Assembly (NCBI GenBank): GCA_963677445.2 | Contig: CAXXGF010000048.1 | Location: forward strand, 146,864-210,863 | Source: G963677445 sp963677445 | GTDB lineage: Bacteria > Bacteroidota > Ignavibacteria > Ignavibacteriales > Melioribacteraceae | Direction: 5' to 3' | DNA: 64,000 nucleotides | Part shown: positions 46,793 through 56,200 of the stretch, piece by piece | Layout: every line of letters starts with the position of its first letter | Numbering within the stretch: the first letter of the stretch is position 1 | The notes under the pieces: model-generated | Database searches by the model: none | What the model was told of the DNA's origin: nothing | Seen by the model: only the letters and a program-made list of their open reading frames with translations | Position numbers and translations under genes: made by a program

Positions 46793-47980
46793 ATGATAGC
46801 AATTACATTCCTCGGAACAGGGAATTACCAGGAAACAACTTACAGGCTTAATGATGACAGGCAGTTCTCAACCAGTCTCTTTCCCCTGGCGGTAAACGAA
46901 TTTTATCAGCCCGATCTTTTCTATGTAGTTATGACCGAAGAGGCAAAAAAAACAAATTACGCTCCACTTGCCTCGCTTGGCAGATGCAAAGAAATTATTA
47001 TTCCCAATGGAAGCGATGACACCGAGATATGGGAAATGTTCGATATTCTGGTCGATAATCTTCCTCCGGGGGGTGAATATCTTGTGGATATAACTCATGG
47101 ATTCCGCTCGCAGCCGGTAATGTTTCTCGCTTCGGCGGTGTTTATGAAAGCGCTGAAAGATATCCGCTTCAGTCATATTTTATATGGCGCCTATGAAGCA
47201 AGGGATAAAAAAACAAATATCGCCCCTGTTTTTGAGCTTGTTGAGTTTCTGGATCTTATTGAATGGACTTTCGCTATAAGCCGTTTTAATGACGCGGGCG
47301 ATATGAGAGGACTTGCCGGTCTCCTCAGCAACATTGAAACCAGGAGCGGCGAGGATGCTCCGCGGATTGAACAGCTTAGCAGGGCAGGAGAAATTTTCAG
47401 CAGGCTGACCGACTCATTTGCCACCCTGCGCCTGAAAGAAATTCTCGATTATTCTGAAAAATTCTCACGCAAGGTAAAGGGACTTAACCGCGATTTTGAA
47501 AAACATCCCTCATCCCGCCCATTCCAGAAACTCCTTGAATCAGCGCTCGAAAAACTTCAGCCCTTTTCTATCGCCTCCGGCATGCTTTTTCTTGAATCGG
47601 GGATAAACGCCCAGAAAGAAATGATAAGCTGGTATCTTAAAACCGAACAGTATCAGCAGGCTGTAACTCTCGCGAGGGAATACCTTGTTACAAAATATCT
47701 GGTTGAATATGAAAATCTGACCGAAGAAAAGGATATAACAAATTATAAAAAATACCGTGAAAAGGCTGAAAACACTCTTCATAACTGGATGGAACTGGCA
47801 AAGAAAAAATTCTCCACTTCCGACCGCAGAACCCTTTACGGCGAGTTCTGGAAAAATATTACCGATGACCGGAATAATCTGAACCATGCAGGCATAAACA
47901 GATACCAGATCAACAGCAAATCAGCCGATCTTAAAAAATCTATTGAAAAAAACTGCGCGCAAATAATCAAACTTATCTAA
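46793..47980 (+). CDS. TM1812-family CARF-HEPN CRISPR ribonuclease, copy 2
   Basis: 395 residues, a tandem paralogue of the previous gene with the same layout: MTEEAKKT, LVDITHGFRSQP (about 97-108) and DDRNNLNHAG with Arg360 and His365. Both ligand and catalytic motifs are intact in both copies, while the helical linkers have diverged clearly. They may answer to different ring sizes or work as a pair. The spacing is 16 bp. Confidence 0.85.
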   Translation: MIAITFLGTGNYQETTYRLNDDRQFSTSLFPLAVNEFYQPDLFYVVMTEEAKKTNYAPLASLGRCKEIIIPNGSDDTEIWEMFDILVDNLPPGGEYLVDITHGFRSQPVMFLASAVFMKALKDIRFSHILYGAYEARDKKTNIAPVFELVEFLDLIEWTFAISRFNDAGDMRGLAGLLSNIETRSGEDAPRIEQLSRAGEIFSRLTDSFATLRLKEILDYSEKFSRKVKGLNRDFEKHPSSRPFQKLLESALEKLQPFSIASGMLFLESGINAQKEMISWYLKTEQYQQAVTLAREYLVTKYLVEYENLTEEKDITNYKKYREKAENTLHNWMELAKKKFSTSDRRTLYGEFWKNITDDRNNLNHAGINRYQINSKSADLKKSIEKNCAQIIKLI

Positions 47981-47982
47981 CC

Positions 47983-48381
47983 ATGCTCATAAACCTTACA
48001 AATCATCCATCGGCCGGGTGGAGCCTTAAGCAGAAGGAGGAAGCTGAGAGATTATATGGAACCATTGTCGACCTCCCTTTTCCGCAGATAGAACCGGACG
48101 CGGGCCCCGATGAAATTAACCGGCTTGCCGATGGTTACTGCCGCAGATGCGGCAAATATTTACAAAAATCAGATGAGAGCGCCAATGCCGTTCATCTTAT
48201 GGGTGAATTGACCTTTTCTTTCGCGCTGGCTGTAAAACTTATCAGCAAGGGGGTTAAATGTGTAGCCTCGGTTACAAGAAGAATCGCCGCCGAAGAAAAT
48301 GGTGAAAAAATTTCCCGTTTTGAATTTGGCGGATTCAGGGAATATAATATCACATCAGAGGGAAAATGTAATGAAGAATAA
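47983..48381 (+). CDS. Type III CRISPR-associated small protein of unknown function
   Basis: 132 residues. No catalytic family recognised. Visible: N-terminal strand and motif INLTNHPSAGWS, IVDLPFPQIEPDA, a CRRC pair (Cys53, Cys56), HLMGELTFSFALAVKLISKG, then a strand CVASVTRR and a charged REYN end. The alternation of strands and helices suggests a small Rossmann-like alpha/beta fold. It lies between the CARF-HEPN genes and a CARF protein, starting 2 bp after one and overlapping the other by 11 bp, so a role in the cyclic-nucleotide branch (for example as a ring nuclease) is a reasonable guess only. Confidence 0.7.
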   Translation: MLINLTNHPSAGWSLKQKEEAERLYGTIVDLPFPQIEPDAGPDEINRLADGYCRRCGKYLQKSDESANAVHLMGELTFSFALAVKLISKGVKCVASVTRRIAAEENGEKISRFEFGGFREYNITSEGKCNEE

Positions 48382-49459
48382 CCTTATATGCGTAAGCGGA
48401 CTTACACCCCAGATAATCACCGAATCTCTTTTCTGCCTTTCGATACAGAAAAAAACCGAAATTGATGAGCTTTTTATTATAACTACCGAAAGAGGAAAAG
48501 AGGTGATACTGGGCCGGGATGAATCGGAATACACCCCGTCGATTCCCCTGGATGATGAAATAAACCGGATGTGTGAAAAATATAATATTAAAAAGCCGGT
48601 TTTCCCTGAGGATGATAAACATATTATAGTTGCCCGTGAAGAAAGCATCGGGCTGCCCGATATCCGTTCCGACCGCGATAACATTCTTTTTCCCAACCGC
48701 CTCTGCGAATTCCTGCGGGAAAAAAGCGCTGATCCTGAAAATGTGCTCTACTGCTCACTTTCGGGGGGCCGCAAAACCATGAGCGCTTTTCTCGCTTTGG
48801 CCCTTTCAATTTTCGGCAGGGAAAATGACAGGCTTTTCCATGTGCTCACCTCCGAAGAACATGAGTTCAAAGGTTTTTTCCCTGAAACCGAAGATGAGAT
48901 TAACGCGCTCGAGCTTTCTGAAATTCCCTTTGTACGCCTGCGCCCCCTGATTGAAGAAACACCGGGCAAAAAAGAGCTTCTTAATAAAAAGTATAATGAA
49001 CTTGTAAAATACACACAGGATAAATTATTGAATTTATCGCGCAGGCCCCTTCTGCTGATAGATGGTGAAAATCGTTCGCTTCATTATGGTGAAAAAAGTA
49101 TCCGGCTGGAAATGCTCCCTTTCGCGCTATATTATAAATTCGCACTTCAGAGCCTCGAAGGAAAAGGGGGGCTTACAATAAACGATATAACTGCCCCGAA
49201 ATTCGCCAGGGAAATTAAGGAAATTATAACAGGCATCGGCAATTACAACTATTTCGATCCACAGAAAAAAGCATGGTATAACAACGGATTCGAAGCTGAA
49301 AATTTCCGGTCGAACCGGTCAAAGATCAACAAAAAAATTGAAGAACTTTTCGAAGACAAGGAAGATTCAAAAAATTTCATCATAAATGTAGAAAAAGATT
49401 ACGGCAACAGCCGTTATTATATAGAAGCAGGCAAGGACCTGATGAAAATAAAAATGTAG
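48371..49459 (+). CDS. NE0113-family CARF protein (putative ring nuclease/sensor)
   Basis: 362 residues from ATG 48371. It opens CVSGLTPQIITESLFCLS and continues ELFIITTERGKEVIL; the CARF ligand loop is SLSGGRKTMSAF (about 129-140), all typical of the NE0113/TIGR02584 family. A C-terminal domain with a helical, wHTH-like pattern follows. Family members are annotated as CARF sensors and putative ring nucleases that bind and degrade cyclic tetra-adenylate. Last gene before the array, 28 bp from the first degenerate repeat. Confidence 0.78.
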   Translation: MKNNLICVSGLTPQIITESLFCLSIQKKTEIDELFIITTERGKEVILGRDESEYTPSIPLDDEINRMCEKYNIKKPVFPEDDKHIIVAREESIGLPDIRSDRDNILFPNRLCEFLREKSADPENVLYCSLSGGRKTMSAFLALALSIFGRENDRLFHVLTSEEHEFKGFFPETEDEINALELSEIPFVRLRPLIEETPGKKELLNKKYNELVKYTQDKLLNLSRRPLLLIDGENRSLHYGEKSIRLEMLPFALYYKFALQSLEGKGGLTINDITAPKFAREIKEIITGIGNYNYFDPQKKAWYNNGFEAENFRSNRSKINKKIEELFEDKEDSKNFIINVEKDYGNSRYYIEAGKDLMKIKM

Positions 49460-49516
49460 AAACGCCTGTTGCAAAAAACAGAAGTAGGTTAAAATTGGAC
49501 TATACCAGGTTGGAAC

Positions 49517-49609
49517 TTGATATATTGGCAGTGAAAGAGTAACCGTTTGATTTACTCAATTGTTTTGATTATTATCTGCGTAGTCATTTAATCTGCGTAA
49601 TCCGCGATC
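49517..49609 (+). repeat. Array-punctuating module 1 (possible leader)
   Basis: 93 bp between a degenerate repeat and the first good repeat. Its right part contains ATTTAATCTGCGTAATCC then GCGATC, joining GAAATTGG of the repeat. The same junction occurs in modules 2 and 3. Its position next to the cas genes would fit a leader. Confidence 0.65.
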
Positions 49610-49768
49610 GAAATTGGACTATACTAGAATTGGAACCATCACTCCTCCCGCTCTGGTATGGGGAAGTAATAAATTGTTGAAATTGGACTATACTAGAATT
49701 GGAACTCTTTCTCTTTTAATTCTTTGAGCTCTGTTTCCAAGTTGAAATTGGACTATACTAGTGTTATG

Positions 49769-50466
49769 TTAAGCGGATAATGACGGATAGAGCCTCTTCA
49801 GTTTTATTCTTGCTTTCTCGTTTGTAAACTGCCAATTTATAGTGGCCTTTTTTGAGTTCCTCTCATTGGCCCAAGCTTTGACTTCACTTCTTACAATATC
49901 CTCTTCCGATATATGTCTGTTCAGACATTGATGATTTAACACATGCAATTCAATCTCAGCCATATTTAACCAGGAACCATGCTTGGGTGTATAGACAAAT
50001 TCAAGGCGTTCGCGCAACCTTCGCGCCTCCTCAGGTTCAAAACATTCATAAAACGCTGAAGCATTGTGTGTGGAATAATTATCCATCACAAGAAATATTT
50101 TTTCAGCATTTGGATATGAATCTACTACTTTTTTAATAAAACGCGCCCAGTCAGATTTCTTTTTTGTTTTGGTGACTTCTACTATTCGTTTTCCTTTCAG
50201 AGGCTCATTTGCCATAAATATATTTACCATGCCGTGTCTGATATATTCGTAATCAACCTTCTTTTGACTTCCCGGCTTCATTAGTAATGTGGCAATATCT
50301 TCTATTAGTTGTTTTGGCGATTCATCCATACACACAACCGGATATTTTTCATTGTATGGTCTTTTATATACATCCAGTACATATTCCATATTCGCTACAA
50401 ATTCACTACTTCCTTTTGGTGGAATTACCCAACCTATGATTTTCCAAGGTTTAAGTTCGTTTTTTT
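49769..50466 (-). CDS. IS630 transposase DDE catalytic part (orfB, via -1 frameshift)
   Basis: The catalytic domain continues from the A8 slippery run near 50466. DDE motifs: VVCMDESPKQL, FLVMDNYSTHNA and WLNMAEIEL, in the normal order and spacing for DDE_3 transposases. The ATG at 50389 lies inside the domain, so independent translation would miss its start. The length (about 232 residues) matches IS630 catalytic halves. Probably still functional. Confidence 0.85.
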
Positions 50467-50901
50467 TAACGCGTTTCTAACCGACACATGAGAGATATAA
50501 TCAACATACCTGAGTTCGACAAGTTTATCGGCTAATAGTCTCATACTCCATTTGGAATGACCCTCCGGGGGATTACTACAACATAAAGCTATTAGTTTTG
50601 CTTCGAGATCGCCATCCATTTTTTTTGTATAATTTTGGGTCGATGGTTGTCGTTTTAATACTGCATCCAATCCCTCTTCTAAAAATTTCTTTTTTATTCG
50701 ATCAATGGTCCTGTCTCCTATTTTTAATATTTTTGTTATATCCCCGTTTGTAATATCTGGATTTTCTGAGTATTCTCCTTTATCGCAATTTAATAGAACA
50801 TATGCTGCCCTGAATGCTTGTGAGCTATGTTTCCCTTTGTTTATTATATCTGTTAATTCCTGAACTTCCTCTTTGGTTAGTTTAATTGTATATCGAGTCA
50901 T
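50434..50901 (-). CDS. IS630 transposase N-terminal part (orfA)
   Basis: 155 residues with a helix-turn-helix DNA-binding region (ITKILKIGDRTIDRIKKKFLEEG) and a second HTH-like part (WSMRLLADKLVEL). It ends shortly after an A8 run (minus strand, 50467-50460). A -1 shift on this run continues as KKNELKPWKIIGWVIPPK into the DDE domain, the usual IS630 joining sequence, so a full transposase is made by frameshifting (or the run is miscounted). Confidence 0.85.
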   Translation of the reverse strand: MTRYTIKLTKEEVQELTDIINKGKHSSQAFRAAYVLLNCDKGEYSENPDITNGDITKILKIGDRTIDRIKKKFLEEGLDAVLKRQPSTQNYTKKMDGDLEAKLIALCCSNPPEGHSKWSMRLLADKLVELRYVDYISHVSVRNALKKTNLNLGKS

Positions 50902-52035
50902 TTTATTAGCCTTTTTTGACCAAATATACGAAATATATGCGTCATATCATAATTAACTTAACACTAGAATTGGAACCTCTTTGTCGTCAAACCATTTGTC
51001 AAACCATTCGGTTGAAATTGGACTATACTAGAATTGGAACTTGTTCATCAATCTTTATCATGTTTATTCTCCAGGTTGTGTTGAAATTGGACTATACTAG
51101 AATTGGAACAGCTTATTATCACCTGTTGCGGGGAGTATGTTTGTTGAAATTGGACTATACTAGAATTGGAACCCATTTTTGTACCTCATTAAAATTGTTG
51201 TTAAAATTTGTTGAAATTGGACTATACTAGAATTGGAACCTGATTAGAATAAGATTAGACAAGGGGAATTATAAAGTTGAAATTGGACTATACTAGAATT
51301 GGAACTTTCGCTTCCAGTAAAGAATTGATATCCTCCAATAAATTGGTTGAAATTGGACTATACTAGAATTGGAACGTCACCTTCTGAGATTGTAGCTTAA
51401 TCTGAAGAGTATGTTGAAATTGGACTATACTAGAATTGGAACTCGTTCCACTTCCGCCTGATTTTCCGCCGCCGATCTTGGTTGAAATTGGACTATACTA
51501 GAATTGGAACGTAAGTCCCCCTCCACAAACGAGGGGGGCTTATATTTGTTGAAATTGGACTATACTAGAATTGGAACTCTTCCAGACTCGCCATTTGGTT
51601 CGAGTCTTTGAAGTTGAAATTGGACTATACTAGAATTGGAACAACAATGGCGGAACAACCTGCGCATTTGCTGGTTGAGGTTGAAATTGGACTATACTAG
51701 AATTGGAACTATGATTGGCGGAAAAAGGATGAAAAGAGACTTTGAGATTGAAATTGGACTATACTAGAATTGGAACTCATCCTGTCTGCGGTGTTTTGCG
51801 CCGTGTTCGTATGCATTGAAATTGGACTATACTAGAATTGGAACATCAATAACTTCCTTAATTAATTCGGCTTGCAATAAGTTGAAATTGGACTATACTA
51901 GAATTGGAACAATCCAGTCTCAAAGTTTTCAGTCGGGAAACCTAGTTGAAATTGGACTATACTAGAATTGGAACTGTATAAGGTAAAATAGATGTCTCCA
52001 GACAACTCCGTTGAAATTGGACTATACTAGAATTG

Positions 52036-52128
52036 CCCTTCGACTTCGCTCAGGGGTCGGTTTATATGAATAACTAAATTAGTTCGATTATAATCTGTGT
52101 AATCATTTAATCCGCGTAATCCGCGATC
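52036..52128 (+). repeat. Array-punctuating module 2
   Basis: 93 bp inside the array after a repeat truncated at GAATTG. The left part has CCCTTCGACTTCGCTCAGGG, a common kind of intergenic repeat; the right 45 bp match modules 1 and 3, ending GCGATC before a repeat lacking GTT. Confidence 0.65.
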
Positions 52129-52546
52129 GAAATTGGACTATACTAGAATTGGAACAGCATATAAAGGTTTTCCAGTTTAGCAGCTGTTAAATTGAGTTGA
52201 AATTGGACTATACTAGAATTGGAACTTTAATAGTGCTAAGATCACATCTTTTTCTGTAATTTCGTTGAAATTGGACTATACTAGAATTGGAACTGCGAGA
52301 TAAGACTGGTACAGATAAAGAATAAATGGGAAGTTGAAATTGGACTATACTAGAATTGGAACATCTTGGAGAAAATCAGCTCTCCGGGCCTTATAGCGGT
52401 TGAAATTGGACTATACTAGAATTGGAACGATAATATATTTTAATGGATTTTGTCACCTTCAGTCCGTTGAAATTGGACTATACCAAGGTTGGAACTCCCT
52501 GAGCTTGTCGAAGGGTTGTTGAAATTGCACTATACCAGGTTGGAAT

Positions 52547-52645
52547 TTGACATGATGGCAGTGTAAGACTATTAGCAAAAATTTGATTTGCTCAATAGTT
52601 TTGATTATAATCCGCGTAATCATTTAATCTGCGTAATCCGCGATC
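52547..52645 (+). repeat. Array-punctuating module 3
   Basis: 99 bp, homologous to module 1 over its whole length (GGCAGTG near the start, TTTGATTTGCTCAAT, TTTTGATT, the shared right part). The degenerate repeat before it (ACCAGGTTGGAA) resembles the one before module 1. A partial repeat follows at 52646-52666 and ends the array. Confidence 0.65.
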
Positions 52646-52666
52646 GAAATTGGACTATACCAGAAT

Positions 52667-53144
52667 CCCGACCACAAAGAAGGCCGGGGACTTGATAGCA
52701 GGGTAATCCTTAAACAGACAAATTCTAAGCAAATTGGTAAGAAATGCATAAGCAAGCAGAAGGTTTTATTGCCAAATACAGGTTTTTTGTTTGCTCGAGG
52801 TGAATCCTCCCCCGCCTTCGAGAAAAACATTCTCCGGCACCCCTTGCTTGCATCCCCATGGGGCCAAAGGGGGACATTTTGATCGCTCGGATTTGTCGAT
52901 AAATATCCCATTCCGCCCCGACATTCCTTTTGTCGGGGATGCCTGTGGCAGAGGGATGGGTCCAAAGTGCCGCGCCTGCCTTTGGCATGGTCTTTCTTGC
53001 CATTAACATCACTTTGTGGTTAGAGACGGGGGAGGACTTTCTTCGAGTAACTCTATAACATTTTTTATTCCGGCTATGCCAATTTACGATTACGAATTAT
53101 GGCTGCTAATCATTTCCCTCAATCAGCCGTTTCAAACTTTATAA
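52667..53144. other. Repeat-rich intergenic region after the CRISPR array
   Basis: No gene. A segment at 52794-52880 (CTCGAGGTGAATCCTCCCCC, ...GCATCCCCATGGGGCC) has a diverged copy at 60628-60720. A shorter inverted copy (GGGGGAGGACTTTCTTCGAG) is at 53026-53045. Non-coding repeat family. Confidence 0.55.
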
Positions 53145-53173
53145 ATAAAAAAAGGCGGGTTGCCCCGCCTTTT
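53145..53173. terminator. Bidirectional terminator after the beta-helix protein gene
   Basis: AAAAAAAGGCGGG, loop TTGC, CCCGCCTTTT: a perfect GC-rich stem flanked by A-run and T-run, 29 bp past the stop at 53202. Confidence 0.85.
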
Positions 53174-53201
53174 CAGGAATAATTCGCTATTCCGTATGAA
53201 T

Positions 53202-56200
53202 TTATTTCAATAAGGTCATCTTCTTAACTGAGGTGTAATCACCCGCTATAAGGCGGTAGAAATATACACCGGGGGCAAGACTGGAAGCGTTAAACTCAAC
53301 CCTGTGGTTTCCGGCTTCCATTTCACGATTTATCATCACACTCACAAGTTCGCCGAGCACATTATAAACAGCGAGGTTCACTTTTCTGTTTTCCGGCAGC
53401 GAGAAGCTCATGATAGTGGTCGGGTTGAAAGGATTGGGATAATTCTGGTTAAGCATAAATACTTCAGGAACAGCTCCTTCAACTGACTCGGCCGATTCGA
53501 TAAAACTTATGCCGTTAACGGTATAATAATTTTTACCTGTTGAGCTGAAGCTTAGTCCGTTAAGAGTAAATTCTTTATCCTGGGTTTTGCTGTAGGCTTT
53601 AAGAGTGAAGTTTTCGTAAACTTCCAGTCCGAAGCTCTTATCCATGGCGTTTTTACCCCAGACAACAACAGCGGTATTGCCGCCGTTATAAACCGCGCTT
53701 CCGGCCATTTTTCCATTCTCGCCGAATATCGCCACCTCATCACCTGCTTCCAGAATTCCGGAAAGAACAGATTCGGCAATACCAACCACCGCGCTGTTAT
53801 CAGAATTTTTCTCACATACAAAATGTTCCGGTTTTGATTTTTCTCCTGAGCTCTTCGCGGGTGAAGATGTATTGGCCGGATAAACCAGAGTGGCAGGTTC
53901 CGAAAGTTTTACGAGGTAGGCCTGGCCGGTTTCCATATCGCCGATAGAGTTAATCGACTGCTCGGGCCAGTAAACGTTGCCATCCTGGTCTTTAGCTATC
54001 ATGAGACTATTGGCAATGCCGCTAATCGCGAGCTGTATCGGCATATCTGTTTTTCGCAGGTATGGAATCATATTCCAGCCTGTGTTCAGGGAAATACTTG
54101 TTTCCTGAGGCACAACAACAGTACCTGATATTTTAAGTGTATCGGTCTGCGAGGAGGATTCCATCATTATATAATACCCCTCCCTGTAATCCCATTCAGT
54201 CATATCGGCAGTGATTACCGGAGAGTTTGGATTAGTTTTATCAGTAACCCAGTAAACATTTCCGTTACCATTTTTAAGGATAAGGAAATTCATCGGATCG
54301 GGAGCGATACCCTGATCTATTCCACCCTGCAGTTCACTGACCGGAGGGGAGAGTAAATTGTTACCCGCGGTTATACTCCAATCCAGATCATTATTATTTA
54401 CCGGATTTATATGGCTCGAAATATAACTCCAGCCTGTGCGAAGAATTATTTCATGATGGCCGTCATCTCCCACTACCGGGGGATCATCGCCCCCTCTCTG
54501 GTAGAGAAGTTCAGCATCTGTTATAACATCATTAAGCTGGTAATTTATTGTTCCTGTTTCGGTTGAGGCGGTTCTGTCATTGATATCGCCGACAAGTTCC
54601 TCCTCTTCAGGATCATCCACCGACCATACATTCCGCCATATCTTGAATATCAGACTGCCCCCTTCCGGCACAGCCTCAACAACATCGGTGGTAGTGGGAT
54701 CATCACCCCAGACAGTAAGGAATGTGGGATTTGTGGCATTCAACGGATTATACCTCAGGTAAGAATAACCAACGCATGTAAGTCCTTCCACATTATCGAG
54801 GTAAAACGCGCCGATATACATATCCTCTTCCGCCAAAACTATCGGAAGATCATCTTCATCAAGAAGCTGAACATCCTCAAACATAACCGTCATATTATGT
54901 CCGGTAGTGTTATCAAAATACCATACATCCTCAGGAGTAGAAGGAGGAGTTCTCCGAATTGTAAATGTATCACTAACAAATGTATTCAGTAAACCGTTAT
55001 TATCAATTACCCTTATCCTCGCGCTCTTATACGCACCCGTATCATTTGGAACTTCCCAGTCGAAATAAGCGTCGGTTGAAATAACAAAATCGCCATCCTC
55101 CATTACCTTCCACCACCAGTTATTAGGATTCGGGTCTGTTCCGTTAAGGCAGTATTCAAGCCTCATTGAAACACCCCATGGAGCCACCCACTTAATGCGG
55201 TGTGTGGTTCCCCCAAGCAGCACATCATCCACAGCCGGAGAGGAAACCGTAATTTCATCTGTAAATCCGCATAATACAACATTTGAAACAACCGCCTCAT
55301 CAGGGTATGTTACAACCTTAAATCGAACGGAGTTATCGGACACCTCAAAAGTATAGCTGCCCGAGTTGCAGACAATAACGGTTTCATCCGGCTGTATAAC
55401 CCCGAGAGAATCCATAACATAAACTTTTACCCTGGGAATGAATCCCGAGCTGTTCCACTTGACTGTCAGCAACTGGTTTTCTATGATAAAGTCATTATTG
55501 GCCGGTTCGGTTATAAGCAGTGACTTAACCAGAAACGCGGTAGCGTTTGATATAGTACCGGTAGTCAGCCAGTTGGTATAGTCTATTGAATTGGCCGATG
55601 TAAAAGAAACCAGATCGGAAACACAGCAATTAATGCCCCACCAGTTTTCGGTAAAATCGGCAACCGGGAAGTTATCGGCAGTTGTATATACCTGGTAGCT
55701 GTCGGTGGTGTCATTACCATATATATTTGAATTCCTGAAAATAACCTCGGGAGTTTCAGATTCTGCCGTTCCCGCGAGAATCAGCAGATCACTTTCAAGT
55801 CTGTCAGGGAAAATTCTGTAGCCATAGCTGATATTATTTATATCTGTGACATAAGTACTTGTAGTTTGTGAGTTACCTGCCGAAACAATACCCATCGAGG
55901 AGTTGCCGGAAATTTCTGACCGCTCAATCCAGACATACCCGCTCGAGTTTACTATACCATGATAACTATTCCCTGACACCTTAGTGTTGAGAATCTGTGT
56001 AATTGTGCCGTCAAGATTAAAAATACCTGAACCGGCGCATCCGGTGATATAGCTGTTCATAATAATTGTATTGGTCCCGTCGGAGCCATTATAAATACCA
56101 GTGCCATTTATATCTCTTATTTCGCACCAGTCGATGGTAACATTTTCGGCATATATTTCAATGCCATTGCCCTGTGTGCTGTCGATAGCGCAATATTTAA

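Larger units (their letters stand above)
49761..50964 (-). mobile_element. IS630-family insertion sequence inside a CRISPR repeat
   Basis: 1204 bp. The ends are imperfect inverted repeats, GTGTTATGTTAAG on the left and, inverted, GTGTTAAGTTAA on the right. It is flanked by TA at 49759-49760 and at 50965-50966, the TA duplication typical of IS630. Removing the element and one TA restores a perfect 30-nt CRISPR repeat. It carries orfA and orfB on the minus strand. Confidence 0.92.
49488..52666 (+). CRISPR. Type III-A CRISPR array, interrupted by an IS and three modules
   Basis: The repeat is 30 nt, beginning GTTGAAATTGGAC and ending CTAGAATTGGAAC. Full repeats start at 49676, 49741 (split by the IS), 51011, 51080, 51143, 51210, 51276, 51346, 51413, 51481, 51548, 51613, 51680, 51747, 51815, 51881, 51945, then 52196, 52264, 52333 and 52399. 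Repeats lacking the first GTT are at 49610 and 52129; one truncated at its 3' end is at 52010. Degenerate copies are at 49488, 52466, 52518 and 52646. The 23 spacers are 33-40 nt. The right-hand end is the most degenerate, so the leader-distal end is probably there and transcription is + like the cas genes. The last 8 nt ATTGGAAC would be the crRNA 5' handle. Confidence 0.95.

Noticed and set aside
50916..51230. Open frame reading through CRISPR repeats and spacers
   Set aside because: It is made of the repeat (recurring LKLDYTRIGT) and spacers; no start signal and no protein family.
52667..53140. Short frames after the CRISPR array as additional accessory genes
   Set aside because: They lie in the dispersed repeat and recur as non-coding copies near 60.6 kb.
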